Below are positions 27,545 to 35,802 of a DNA stretch of 64,000 nucleotides, piece after piece; the stretch's first letter is position 1; each line of letters starts with the position of its first letter. The stretch spans positions 434,001 to 498,000 of the forward strand of contig NZ_LMAH01000003.1 in the NCBI RefSeq assembly GCF_001507335.1, given 5' to 3'. A model generated the notes under the pieces. It saw only the letters and a list, made by a program, of their open reading frames with translations. It searched no databases and was not told the DNA's origin. The stretch comes from Chryseobacterium sp. JAH (GTDB lineage Bacteria > Bacteroidota > Bacteroidia > Flavobacteriales > Weeksellaceae). Both the position numbers and the translations under genes were made by a program.

Positions 27545-27680
27545 GGTTTAAGGTTCCGTAGCTTCGCGCAATAGCGGCAATCTACCGCTTAGTTGTAAAG
27601 ATATGTAAATTTCCTTTTGAGTAATTTCCGGCTAAAGAAAAATAAAACCAGCTATTGCGCGAAACCCTTGTTGTATCTGC
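27545..27680 (-). repeat. attC-like imperfect palindrome after the serine hydrolase
   Basis: Perfect 13-bp arms TTCGCGCAATAGC (27564-27576) and GCTATTGCGCGAA (27652-27664) enclose ~75 bp, directly 3' of the serine hydrolase stop. The outer flanks (GGGTTTAAGG..., ...AAACCCTTGTTGT) also partly pair. The layout resembles integron attC sites and the ~130-bp palindromic repeats found after small genes in Bacteroidota. The outer core is degenerate. A second small hairpin (27424-27447, AACCGCT/AGCGGTT) is nearby; the rest of 27383-27688 holds nothing recognised. Confidence 0.5.
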
Positions 27681-27688
27681 AGGCTCTT

Positions 27689-28765
27689 TTATTTTGTTAT
27701 TTCATCAATAAAACTATGTAATTTTTTCAATTCAACGCGTCCTCTATTTTTTTCTCCAAGAAGACAAGTTGCAACAATTACCATTTTTAAATCAGGCACA
27801 ATACAAATAATTTGTCCACCATAACCAACAGCAACAATAGCTTGATGTCCATTTGTTTTTCTTCTCCACCAATAATATCCATATCCGTTTGCATTTTGCA
27901 AAACGTCCCAAGAATCTAGTTTTACTTGTTCTGCAGTAGATTCCTCAATCCATTTTTCTGAAACAATTTGTTTATTTCCTATTTTTCCTTTGTTTAAGAT
28001 TAGAGTTCCAAATTTTAGCATATCATGTGGTTTCATAAAAAGTTCAGAACCTGCTAAATTTGTATTCAAAACATCAGTATCCCATCTGTCAATTTTTAAA
28101 GATAATGGTTCAAATAGATTTTTATCAGCAAAGTCCTTTAAGCTAGATTTTACTATTCGAGAAAGTGATGCTCCAAAAACATAAGTTTCTCCAGAACTAT
28201 AATTAAATGTATCTCCAGGATACTCTTCAAATGGTAATTCCAACATAAATTTTACGGGGTCAGAAGAAAACCCCATTGCAGTAGAGATTTGGCTATTTTC
28301 CGTATAATTAAAACCTCCCTGCATTGTCATTAAATGCCTTAATGTAACAGTTTTTCTGATGGAGTCATTTTGCATTTTTCCTTCAATATTAGAAATATTT
28401 TTGAATTTACTTCTTGGAATATCATATTCAGGAAGTATTTTCAAAACAGGTGTTTTTAAATCAGGAAGCATTCCCTTGTCTCTTGCAATTCCTGCTAAAA
28501 CAGAAGTTACACTTTTGGTAACAGACTTTACATTAAAAATAGTTTCTTTATTCGCTCCGTGAAAATATTGCTCATAAATAACATTCCCATTTTTTGAAAC
28601 GATAAAAGAACCAATACTTGGAATAGAATCATTTATTTTTTTAGTAAATTCTTGAAAAAAAGATTTTGATAATTCTTTACTTTGAGTTGTTTGAGATTTC
28701 AGATTTGCAGAAAATAAAGTCATAGAAGTTATGACAGAAATTTTATAAAATAACTTGATATTCAT
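27689..28765 (-). CDS. Serine hydrolase, beta-lactamase (class C)-like
   Basis: The 358-aa protein has a signal peptide (to about residue 25) and a beta-lactamase/PBP-type fold (PF00144): SxxK motif Ser81-Val-Thr-Lys84 in FNVKSVTKSVTSVLAG, a YSSGE motif near residue 191 in place of YxN, and GYGYYWWRRK and GYGGQIICIVPD near the C-terminus. Such proteins are esterases, peptidases or transpeptidase-like enzymes; clinical beta-lactam resistance is not implied. It is followed by an attC-like palindrome and preceded by another, so it has the form of a gene cassette. Confidence 0.82.
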   Translation of the reverse strand: MNIKLFYKISVITSMTLFSANLKSQTTQSKELSKSFFQEFTKKINDSIPSIGSFIVSKNGNVIYEQYFHGANKETIFNVKSVTKSVTSVLAGIARDKGMLPDLKTPVLKILPEYDIPRSKFKNISNIEGKMQNDSIRKTVTLRHLMTMQGGFNYTENSQISTAMGFSSDPVKFMLELPFEEYPGDTFNYSSGETYVFGASLSRIVKSSLKDFADKNLFEPLSLKIDRWDTDVLNTNLAGSELFMKPHDMLKFGTLILNKGKIGNKQIVSEKWIEESTAEQVKLDSWDVLQNANGYGYYWWRRKTNGHQAIVAVGYGGQIICIVPDLKMVIVATCLLGEKNRGRVELKKLHSFIDEITK

Positions 28766-28794
28766 TGTATTTATACACGATTTTTAATGAGCTT

Positions 28795-28935
28795 GCAGAT
28801 AACGTTTGGCCTGTAACCGTCAGTCGCGGATCAAAGCAAACTGAGTTCTCTCTGCTAAGATAGAATTTCTTCGTGAAAACAAAACGTCAATTTACCGAAA
28901 ACTCCGCGATTGCGGTTACAGGCGGTTATGTGTAG
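28795..28935 (-). repeat. attC-like imperfect palindrome after the HEPN-like gene
   Basis: Outer arms GCCTGTAACCG (28810-28820) and CGGTTACAGGC (near 28912-28922), inner arms TCGCGGA / TCCGCGA, and outer TAAC...GTTA core-like ends occur within ~135 bp just 3' of the 28938-29501 gene stop. The shape (TAAC-x-GCC ... GGC-x-GTTA) resembles the integron attC of Vibrio repeats. No integron integrase gene is in the window. Confidence 0.55.
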
Positions 28936-28937
28936 TG

Positions 28938-29501
28938 CTATTGTTTTTTAATTCTATTTCCAGATTCAATAAAAAGGTTAAAGCAATCGTGAATTAGAAT
29001 ATTGAACCAACTACAAACTTCTTCACAAATTAATATTTCGTCATCAGAGATAATCATGTCTTTTTCGTTTTTAGGATGTGTTATCCTATTTCTTACATTT
29101 TTAGCGATTATTAACTTTTCCCAATTTGTACTGCCAACACCGAAGTCTAAATTTCCGTTGAAAAGTTTGTTTATTGTCTTAAACGTAAATTTGATGTTGT
29201 CCAAGATATTAATTGCCTTTGAGCCAGTTTTTATATCGCCATTTCCTTTTAATTCATATGATTCCTCTGTAAGAATTGAATACTCGGAAATATTTATTTT
29301 TCTTTGTATTCCGTCTATTGATTTTGCTTTGAGACAAACTTGTTTCATGACCCAAATACTTCCTTCAACATAAGCAAATAGACTTCTTATGTAAACACGA
29401 CGATAAAATTGAGAATTTCTATTTTTGGATAATAATTCTTCACTTTCAAATGCGTCATCCAATAAAGGTTCAAGTCCTTTTTTAATATCTCCAACTTTCA
29501 T
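28938..29501 (-). CDS. HEPN-like hypothetical protein
   Basis: The 187-aa, mostly helical protein has no signal peptide. Residues 137-143 read RNRITHP, fitting the HEPN-type R-x4-H motif of RNases and RNA-binding proteins in toxin-antitoxin and defence systems. The N-terminal RVYIRSLFAYVEGSIWVMKQ helix is also like MAE_28990/18760-type HEPN proteins. No nucleotidyltransferase partner is adjacent. The gene lies between a palindromic cassette-end-like site and another unit. The HEPN call is a motif-level inference. Confidence 0.5.
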   Translation of the reverse strand: MKVGDIKKGLEPLLDDAFESEELLSKNRNSQFYRRVYIRSLFAYVEGSIWVMKQVCLKAKSIDGIQRKINISEYSILTEESYELKGNGDIKTGSKAINILDNIKFTFKTINKLFNGNLDFGVGSTNWEKLIIAKNVRNRITHPKNEKDMIISDDEILICEEVCSWFNILIHDCFNLFIESGNRIKKQ

Positions 29502-29566
29502 ATTTTTTGTTTAGTTGATCTCAAAGTTTCCGGGATGCTTAAGCATTACACATAACTTGTATACAC

Positions 29567-29583
29567 ACGCTATATTATAGCGT
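29567..29583. repeat. 17-bp perfect palindrome
   Basis: ACGCTATA-T-TATAGCGT lies between the serine recombinase 3' end and the HEPN-like gene start. It could be a recombination half-site pair or an operator; nothing else is recognised in 29502-29771. Confidence 0.4.
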
Positions 29584-29771
29584 ATATCTATCCAAATTCG
29601 ACTGGATATGCGGTAAAATACATGCTTTTATCTTTTTTCAGTTTATATAAAGTAACCAAAGATAATTATTATAATCTGTTAACAATTGTGGGTTACCATA
29701 AATTAAAAAATAAATTACAAATTCCATTTCTTGTGTTAACTGAAGGTAATTTCTTTTTGAATAAGATGATT

Positions 29772-30377
29772 CTATTTCTTAATTCCCATATTCTTTATTT
29801 CTTCATCCGTATGATTATCAAGAATCTTGGCATATCGGTAAAATGTAGCCCTTGTCAGTCCAAATGGCTTATAAATATCTTCTGGACGTCTTGTTATATC
29901 CTTATATATATTACGTAGCAGTAAAAGTTTAGAAATTGTTTCTTTAGTATAACCTTTAGGCCTTCCTCCCAATCTACCTCTTGCTCTTGCAGATTGTAAA
30001 CCTGCATTTGTTCTTTCTCTTATTAATTCTCTTTCATATTCAGCTAAGGAAGCCATGAGATTTAAAAATAGACGACCATTAATAGTTGAAGTATCAACAC
30101 CATCTACAAGTCCTTTTATTATAATTCCTTTGTCACTTAAACTTAAAACAAGATCAATAATATTTTTTAAGCTTCTCCCTAACCGATCTAATCTCCAAAC
30201 ATAAAGTTCATCACCTTCTCTGAACTGTTCAATCATTTTATCAAGTTCGGGGCGATTCTTTGTTGCACCCGAAATTTTCTCCTGATAAATTTTCTCACAA
30301 CCGGCTTTTTCTAAAGCTTCAATTTGCAAATCCAAATTTTGATCTTTGGTTGAAACACGGGCATATCCTATTTTTAT
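29772..30377 (-). CDS. Serine recombinase (resolvase/invertase), ATA start
   Basis: Reading from an ATA at 30377 gives 201 aa beginning with IKIGYARVSTKDQNLDLQ, which includes the catalytic Ser (ninth residue) and Arg of small serine recombinases. Further motifs are ISGATKNRPELDKM, YVWRLDRLGRSLKNI, LMASLAEYERELIRERTNAG and a C-terminal HTH (GRLGGRPKGYTKETIS, GLTRATFYRYAK). The usual start at this point is ATG; here it is ATA, with an in-frame TAA three codons upstream. The first standard downstream start (TTG at 30335) would remove the catalytic Ser. Either ATA is used or the gene has lost its start. Confidence 0.85.
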   Translation of the reverse strand: MKIGYARVSTKDQNLDLQIEALEKAGCEKIYQEKISGATKNRPELDKMIEQFREGDELYVWRLDRLGRSLKNIIDLVLSLSDKGIIIKGLVDGVDTSTINGRLFLNLMASLAEYERELIRERTNAGLQSARARGRLGGRPKGYTKETISKLLLLRNIYKDITRRPEDIYKPFGLTRATFYRYAKILDNHTDEEIKNMGIKK

Positions 30378-30585
30378 ATTTTGTTACATTAAACTCATAC
30401 TTCGTAAATTTATGAAACTTTGTTTAATGATATGAGATTTTGAGAAAGTTTATTGAAAAAATAAGATTTCAAAACTTAAATTTTTTAAAATCTCAAAATA
30501 CAACCTTTTTTGTAAGAAATTATTAGCGAATCCACTATTTATTTTTTACGTATAAAATTTTCTATAAACCAATTTTAACACGTCA

Positions 30586-30634
30586 AGTGTTGTCGCATGT
30601 TGCAATTAGCTTTGCATAATGAGATGACAACACT
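30586..30634 (+). promoter_or_regulatory. Promoter of the RHS operon within an inverted repeat
   Basis: TAGCTTTG at 30607-30614 fits the TAnnTTTG -7 box and TTG at 30590-30592 may be the -33 element (short spacing). The promoter is framed by a perfect 9-bp inverted repeat AGTGTTGTC (30586-30594) / GACAACACT (30626-30634), suggesting an operator. The rest of 30378-30712 is AT-rich with no gene. Confidence 0.5.
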
Positions 30635-30712
30635 CATATTAAATCTTTTAATGTGAATATAAAGTATGTTAAAAATTGTTAAATTTGTGAAATTAAAATT
30701 AATAACCAAATC

Positions 30713-32269
30713 ATGAGACAAATCTTCATGAGTGCACTACTTATGTGCACTTCGGGCACATTTTCGGCCCAAGAGGTGGTATGGCAGAAAGACATCAAAT
30801 CCTCTACTCAGGATTTTCTTTCTCAGGTTACCACCACAATCGATCAGCAGTATTTGATCACGGGAAGCTCAATACAAACAAAAAAGCTTACTACAGAAAA
30901 CAAACAGAATAACGGGTACGATTTTCATTTAGTGAAACTGAATCAGCAGGGTGAGGAAGTCTGGGAAAAATATTTTTCAGGTCAGAACCATGACTTTTTA
31001 TCGGCAACAGTGGCTACCCAGGAAGGTGGGTTTTTGTTGGCGGGAACAACCTATTCCGGAAAAGGTTTAGATAAAAAAGACGATTCCAAAGGAGGGTCAG
31101 ATATCTGGCTGATCAGGCTCAATGAATTCGGAGATGAATTATGGCAGAAAACACTGGGAACTGCTCAGGATGAGGAAGCGAAGTCCGTGATCCAGACTAC
31201 AGACTTAGGATTTTTTGTGGCCGGTAATATCCAGAATGCAACTAAGGGTTATGGTTCTAAAGATATTATAATTTCAAAACTTGATAAAAACGGAAAAGAA
31301 GTTTCACAATTGATTGTAGGCGGAAAAGGTTTGGATGAAGTGGAGAAAATGATTCCTACAATTGATGGTGGTGCATTGCTAGGGATCTACTCACGAAGCA
31401 ATATGGGCGGCTCCAAGAAGACGGAAAACTTCGGTGATGGTGACTACTGGATCATTAAGCTGAATAAAGAAGGAAAAGTGGAATGGGAAAAGAACTACGG
31501 AGGTAACGGTGATGATCACATAAGAACATTGGCGGTGACTTCAAACGGCTATATTGTTGGCGGAGAATCAAGATCTGAGAAATCGGGTAATAAAACTACA
31601 GGACTTGATGAGGGCAGTGATATCTGGCTGATTTCTTTGAATGAAAGAGGAGAAGAAATTTGGCAGAAATCTTACAATTTCAAGAACCGGGATATTCTGA
31701 TGGGAATGAACGTGGTAAGCGGAAAGCCATCAACTGACAACCGACAACCATCAACCAAAGGCTATTTAATCGGAGGATATACTCAGGCGGAAGGAAGAAT
31801 TGAAGCAGATGATGAAACTTTCTGGATGCTGTATCTGAATCAGGATGGAAATGAGCAGTGGAGAAAGCATGTGAAAGGAGAATCGAGAAAAAAAGAGGAA
31901 AGGTTATCTGATATCAAATTAAACAGGGACGGATCGATCATTCTGGCAGGAACGAGTGCCGAGGAATTGGGTAAAGAGAACTGGAAAATTGTGAAGCTTG
32001 GAGATAAGCAGTTGGATCAGTTGATCGAGAAACGGGACATCAAGATCTATCCGAATCCGGTGTCTGATTACTGTTATGTAGAAATCGGAATGGAATTTAA
32101 AGAAGCAGACATCACAATTTATGACATGGGCGGAAGGCAACTGCAAAGCCTGAAAACCAAAAACAAAGTAACCAAAATCAATACACAGAATCTGATTCAG
32201 GGGGCGTATCTGGTGACTGTGAAAACTGATACTAATAAAACTGCGAATGCTAAAATTATAAAAAGATGA
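30713..32269 (+). CDS. Secreted T9SS type A sorting-domain protein, first gene of RHS operon
   Basis: The 518-aa protein has a signal peptide (MRQIFMSALLMCTSGTFSAQ), a run of ~50-residue beta-propeller-like repeats (QQYLITGSSI, GGFLLAGTTYSGKG, DIWLIRLNEFGDELWQKTLG) and a C-terminal type A T9SS signal (IYPNPVSDYCYVEI ... NLIQGAYLVTVKT). It should be secreted by the type IX system and anchored or released. Its stop overlaps the next start by 4 bp (ATGA). It probably assists or decorates the RHS proteins. A short repeat-derived insertion lies at 31727-31756. Confidence 0.85.
   Translation: MRQIFMSALLMCTSGTFSAQEVVWQKDIKSSTQDFLSQVTTTIDQQYLITGSSIQTKKLTTENKQNNGYDFHLVKLNQQGEEVWEKYFSGQNHDFLSATVATQEGGFLLAGTTYSGKGLDKKDDSKGGSDIWLIRLNEFGDELWQKTLGTAQDEEAKSVIQTTDLGFFVAGNIQNATKGYGSKDIIISKLDKNGKEVSQLIVGGKGLDEVEKMIPTIDGGALLGIYSRSNMGGSKKTENFGDGDYWIIKLNKEGKVEWEKNYGGNGDDHIRTLAVTSNGYIVGGESRSEKSGNKTTGLDEGSDIWLISLNERGEEIWQKSYNFKNRDILMGMNVVSGKPSTDNRQPSTKGYLIGGYTQAEGRIEADDETFWMLYLNQDGNEQWRKHVKGESRKKEERLSDIKLNRDGSIILAGTSAEELGKENWKIVKLGDKQLDQLIEKRDIKIYPNPVSDYCYVEIGMEFKEADITIYDMGGRQLQSLKTKNKVTKINTQNLIQGAYLVTVKTDTNKTANAKIIKR
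31727..31756 (+). repeat. Short Bacteroidota-type intergenic repeat inside a coding region
   Basis: This 30-bp CCATCAAC-TGACAA-CCGACAA-CCATCAACC unit has internal repetition and adds the low-complexity peptide SGKPSTDNRQPSTKG in frame between two propeller repeats. Such CAACTGACAACCGACAACC strings are common intergenic repeats in Chryseobacterium-like genomes (recollection). Confidence 0.45.
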
Positions 32270-35200
32270 CATTAACAAGAATTATAAAAACTGTATTAAT
32301 ATTATTTTCAATAATAATAACACAGATGGTCTCTTCTCAAGATAGACCGATGGAGGATTACACAATAGCAAAGAGAGTAAATGTTTCTAATAATTATAAC
32401 ACAGGGCAACCTAACATCAACATTCCTTTATATAAAGTTGAATCTGGTAGTTTAACTGTTTCATCCTTATTAAAGTACACCAATAATTTACTGCTTGGAG
32501 AACCCTCTATGGTTGGAACTAATTGGGATATTAATTTATTTGGGAAAATTATTATGAAAGAGTCCCAGACCTATTTAAATGGTATTGCAGGTCTGCAAAA
32601 TAATGGTTTTTATACTAAAAATTCAAACACATGTTTTGTTAAAGAGAATAATACTACTATCACAAAAAAACAGATGCTGACTAATCCCACTGCTCTTATT
32701 GATTATTATTATCCAAACGAATTTTACTTTGAATTTTTAGGTTATCATGGGACTTTTTTATCAGATAATGTAGGTAATATTTTAGTACAATCAGAAAGTG
32801 GAGAGTTTAAAGTTACTTTTAACGGACAAAAATGTTATAATATATATGCACCAATAAATAATGCACTTCCAGAAATTATTATGGAAGATACAAACGGTAA
32901 TAAATTTTATTTTGGGGGAGATTATAATTCGGTTGACATTAATTACGTTTCAAATAAGTATCAATATGAAAATATGAATAATAATGGTGGTGGGACATCA
33001 TATACTGCATATAGAAATATTAATTATGTAAATGGTTTTTACCTAAAAAGGGTTGAATTAAATAATGGAAGAACAATCGATGCTTTTTACAGAAATGGTA
33101 ATAGAGCTATTTTAGATCCCTTTACTAATGGAGGATATTATTTTGGTAACAATTATTCTTTTGTATTCCCATCCAAAACGGCATTAGCAGATAATAATTT
33201 ATTTCTCGGAAAGGATATAATAAATAATAAAAATTTCAATAGCAATTGGAGTACGTCTACTAGTTTCGGTTTTAGTACTAACAAGACTGACACCTATTAT
33301 AAAATTGCACTTTTAGATTCATTGAAAATTTCAGACTTTGGAACCGTTAATTTTCTATATCAGGATATTAATAATTCACTGACAAAACCTTTTCTTAAAA
33401 AAATCCAAGTCAAGGCTAGTAATAGGTTAATTGATAATATTGATTTAAATTATAAGATAAAGGATGGACGAGTTTTTTTAGAAAATACGAAAGTTAATCA
33501 GAAGAATTACTTTTTTGATTATTATAATTATACGAGTGGACAAAATAAAATTACTAGTCAGGGAGGTTTGATACGTACAGTAACACATCCGACCTCTGGT
33601 TTTGATTTTTTTGTATATGAGCAAAATACTGCTTCAAAAATCCATGGATTTAATGGTAACAATGATTATTTCTTAAATGACATTCAAAATACTGCAATTC
33701 CTGGTCAAAGGTTGAAAGAAATCACTACATCTGATACAAATGGTTCTAACTCTATTAAAAAAAAGTATTCATATAAATATGAAAGCGGATTATCTTCAGG
33801 CATTACATCTGCAAAACGAATATCCTCTAGTGGAGATGCTTCAGATCCTCTAGCACTATTTTCAAGTGATGGTGATGGTGGCTACTATGAATCTCTTTAC
33901 AATGCTGATGTTAGCTATAGTAAAGTAACAGAAGAGATAACAAATAAAGAAAAGAGCGAATTTTTCTTTACAGATTTAGTTTCTAACCCAGATTCATTAG
34001 ATGTAAATACATATGCTTCTTATAGTCCTGCCAGTTATCTAGGTGTTTACAAACAATATATTACTAAAAGTATTGAAAGAGGTAAACTTTATAAAACCAA
34101 TAAATATGATTTTAATAACAACTTGGTTTTTCAGGAAAATATTAGCTATAAAAACTTTTTAAATAATGCATATCTTAAAAAAGAAATTAGTAATAATTGT
34201 TTAGATTGTAAGATAACAGATTACAAATATTACATTAGAGCTAGTAAAAATACAAATCCGCTGAATCCACAACAATATGCTGGGTTTTATTCTGTTCAAC
34301 CAGTACTTCCATATCTTCCTGCTAAAATAACAACAAAAGAACTCGCTTCCGGCTCAACTTTTTTAGAAAGTATAAAAAAGATTGAATACAACGATAATTA
34401 TTTATATTGGCATCAGAATCCTATTAAAATAACATCCAATAATATTGGAAGAACAAATGTCAAAAATATTTTCTACCCAGGGGACTTACTAAAAGCATCA
34501 AACTGTTACAGTCCAAATTGTAATCTAATAAATATTGACAATCCGGGTAAAAAGCTTCTTACCTACAAGCAAATGATTGATAATAATATTATCTTGCCCG
34601 TTTTAGTAATTGATAAGAATCATTCCAATAAATATTCTCTTACTGAAAGTATCTATAATAAATTAGGAAATACTAACAAATATAGAATTGCATCACAAAG
34701 AGTTAATAATTTAAGTTCTTTTTTTAGCGAATCTAATTTTGAAAATGCCGAAGTTTTTGAAATCGAAAAATTTGATTTATATGATAGTAAAGGAAATTTG
34801 ATCCAATTGACACAAAATTCTGGCATACCTATTACTACTATCTGGGGTTATCATCAAACCAAACCTATAGCTAAAATTGTAGGTGCATCTTACTCACAGC
34901 TTATGCAGTTTTTCAATCTAAATCCTAATGATTCTGAATCTTATCTACAATTAGAGATCGTGAAAAAATCTAATTTAGATATTAATGATTTAACTGAGAA
35001 TGCATTAATATCTGAACTTAATATTTTTCAAAGAAAATCAGAGTTGAAAGATTTTCAAATTACATCGTATGTTTACGATCCATTAATAGGGATGAAAACT
35101 ATTATTCCCCCATACGGAATTGATGAAAAATATAGATATGATTCTCAAAACAGATTAGAAAGAATCTTAGATAACAATGGAAAAATAGTACAAGAATATA

Positions 35201-35802
35201 AATATAATTACGTTCCTTTATCTACTCCTCCTACTACATTTTATAATGCAGTAGCAAACAGTCGCCCACTTAAGAAAAACTGTAGTCCAGGTTATGATAG
35301 CGAAACATATATTTACACTGTTCCCGCAGAAGTTTATTCATCCACTATAAGTCAAATGGATGCTGACCAAAAAGCAATAGATGATGTAAATTCTAATGGT
35401 CAATATCAAGCAAATCAAAATTTAGTATGCAAGGCTTCTGAATGTTCATTTACTCCCATTGGAGGATTATCATTATCATCCTTTCAACCGGTGATTTATA
35501 ATGAAGGTGTTTATGTACATTTTAATGTGCGTATTCAAAGTCAGGGTTTAAATCCTTCATCTTTTAGTTCGGGACGTTCACTTGGAATTATAGGTGGAAA
35601 CTGCCATCCCATTAATACGGCCACAACATTTACATTTAACGAGCCTCCAGGGGGAGCGTTTGGAGATACTCCAGCCAATCGGACATGGGAGATAAGGGTT
35701 GATACATTTGGAAATGTATCTGCAAAATTATTGTCTGGATCAATAGTTAGTTCTTATTACAATTATCTAAACTTCTCGTTCCATTTTTTAAATTTACACT
35801 AA
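32266..35802 (+). CDS. Large secreted RHS-operon protein (YD/SpvB-like)
   Basis: The 1178-aa protein has a signal peptide (to about SSQ at residue 25) followed by a beta-rich sequence with repeats of the YD type: TNWDINLFGKI, FDYYNYTSGQN, YKYESGLSSG, VYDPLIGMKTIIPPYGIDEKYRYDSQNRLERIL. The latter closely resembles RHS/YD repeats, so it probably builds part of the shell around the toxin. It is very AT-rich compared with its neighbours. It overlaps the upstream gene by 4 bp and abuts the DUF6443/RHS gene. Residues ~1020-1178 form a distinct C-terminal region (SPGYDSETYIYTVPAEVYSS onward). Confidence 0.7.
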   Translation: MTLTRIIKTVLILFSIIITQMVSSQDRPMEDYTIAKRVNVSNNYNTGQPNINIPLYKVESGSLTVSSLLKYTNNLLLGEPSMVGTNWDINLFGKIIMKESQTYLNGIAGLQNNGFYTKNSNTCFVKENNTTITKKQMLTNPTALIDYYYPNEFYFEFLGYHGTFLSDNVGNILVQSESGEFKVTFNGQKCYNIYAPINNALPEIIMEDTNGNKFYFGGDYNSVDINYVSNKYQYENMNNNGGGTSYTAYRNINYVNGFYLKRVELNNGRTIDAFYRNGNRAILDPFTNGGYYFGNNYSFVFPSKTALADNNLFLGKDIINNKNFNSNWSTSTSFGFSTNKTDTYYKIALLDSLKISDFGTVNFLYQDINNSLTKPFLKKIQVKASNRLIDNIDLNYKIKDGRVFLENTKVNQKNYFFDYYNYTSGQNKITSQGGLIRTVTHPTSGFDFFVYEQNTASKIHGFNGNNDYFLNDIQNTAIPGQRLKEITTSDTNGSNSIKKKYSYKYESGLSSGITSAKRISSSGDASDPLALFSSDGDGGYYESLYNADVSYSKVTEEITNKEKSEFFFTDLVSNPDSLDVNTYASYSPASYLGVYKQYITKSIERGKLYKTNKYDFNNNLVFQENISYKNFLNNAYLKKEISNNCLDCKITDYKYYIRASKNTNPLNPQQYAGFYSVQPVLPYLPAKITTKELASGSTFLESIKKIEYNDNYLYWHQNPIKITSNNIGRTNVKNIFYPGDLLKASNCYSPNCNLINIDNPGKKLLTYKQMIDNNIILPVLVIDKNHSNKYSLTESIYNKLGNTNKYRIASQRVNNLSSFFSESNFENAEVFEIEKFDLYDSKGNLIQLTQNSGIPITTIWGYHQTKPIAKIVGASYSQLMQFFNLNPNDSESYLQLEIVKKSNLDINDLTENALISELNIFQRKSELKDFQITSYVYDPLIGMKTIIPPYGIDEKYRYDSQNRLERILDNNGKIVQEYKYNYVPLSTPPTTFYNAVANSRPLKKNCSPGYDSETYIYTVPAEVYSSTISQMDADQKAIDDVNSNGQYQANQNLVCKASECSFTPIGGLSLSSFQPVIYNEGVYVHFNVRIQSQGLNPSSFSSGRSLGIIGGNCHPINTATTFTFNEPPGGAFGDTPANRTWEIRVDTFGNVSAKLLSGSIVSSYYNYLNFSFHFLNLH

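Noticed and set aside
27689..28765. Clinical class C beta-lactamase
   Set aside because: Only the SxxK serine-hydrolase fold is supported; the KTG triad and typical AmpC sequence are not evident.
29622..29918. 98-codon plus-strand frame overlapping the serine recombinase 3' end
   Set aside because: It is antisense to a well-defined recombinase and has low-complexity hydrophobic content, so it is a shadow frame.
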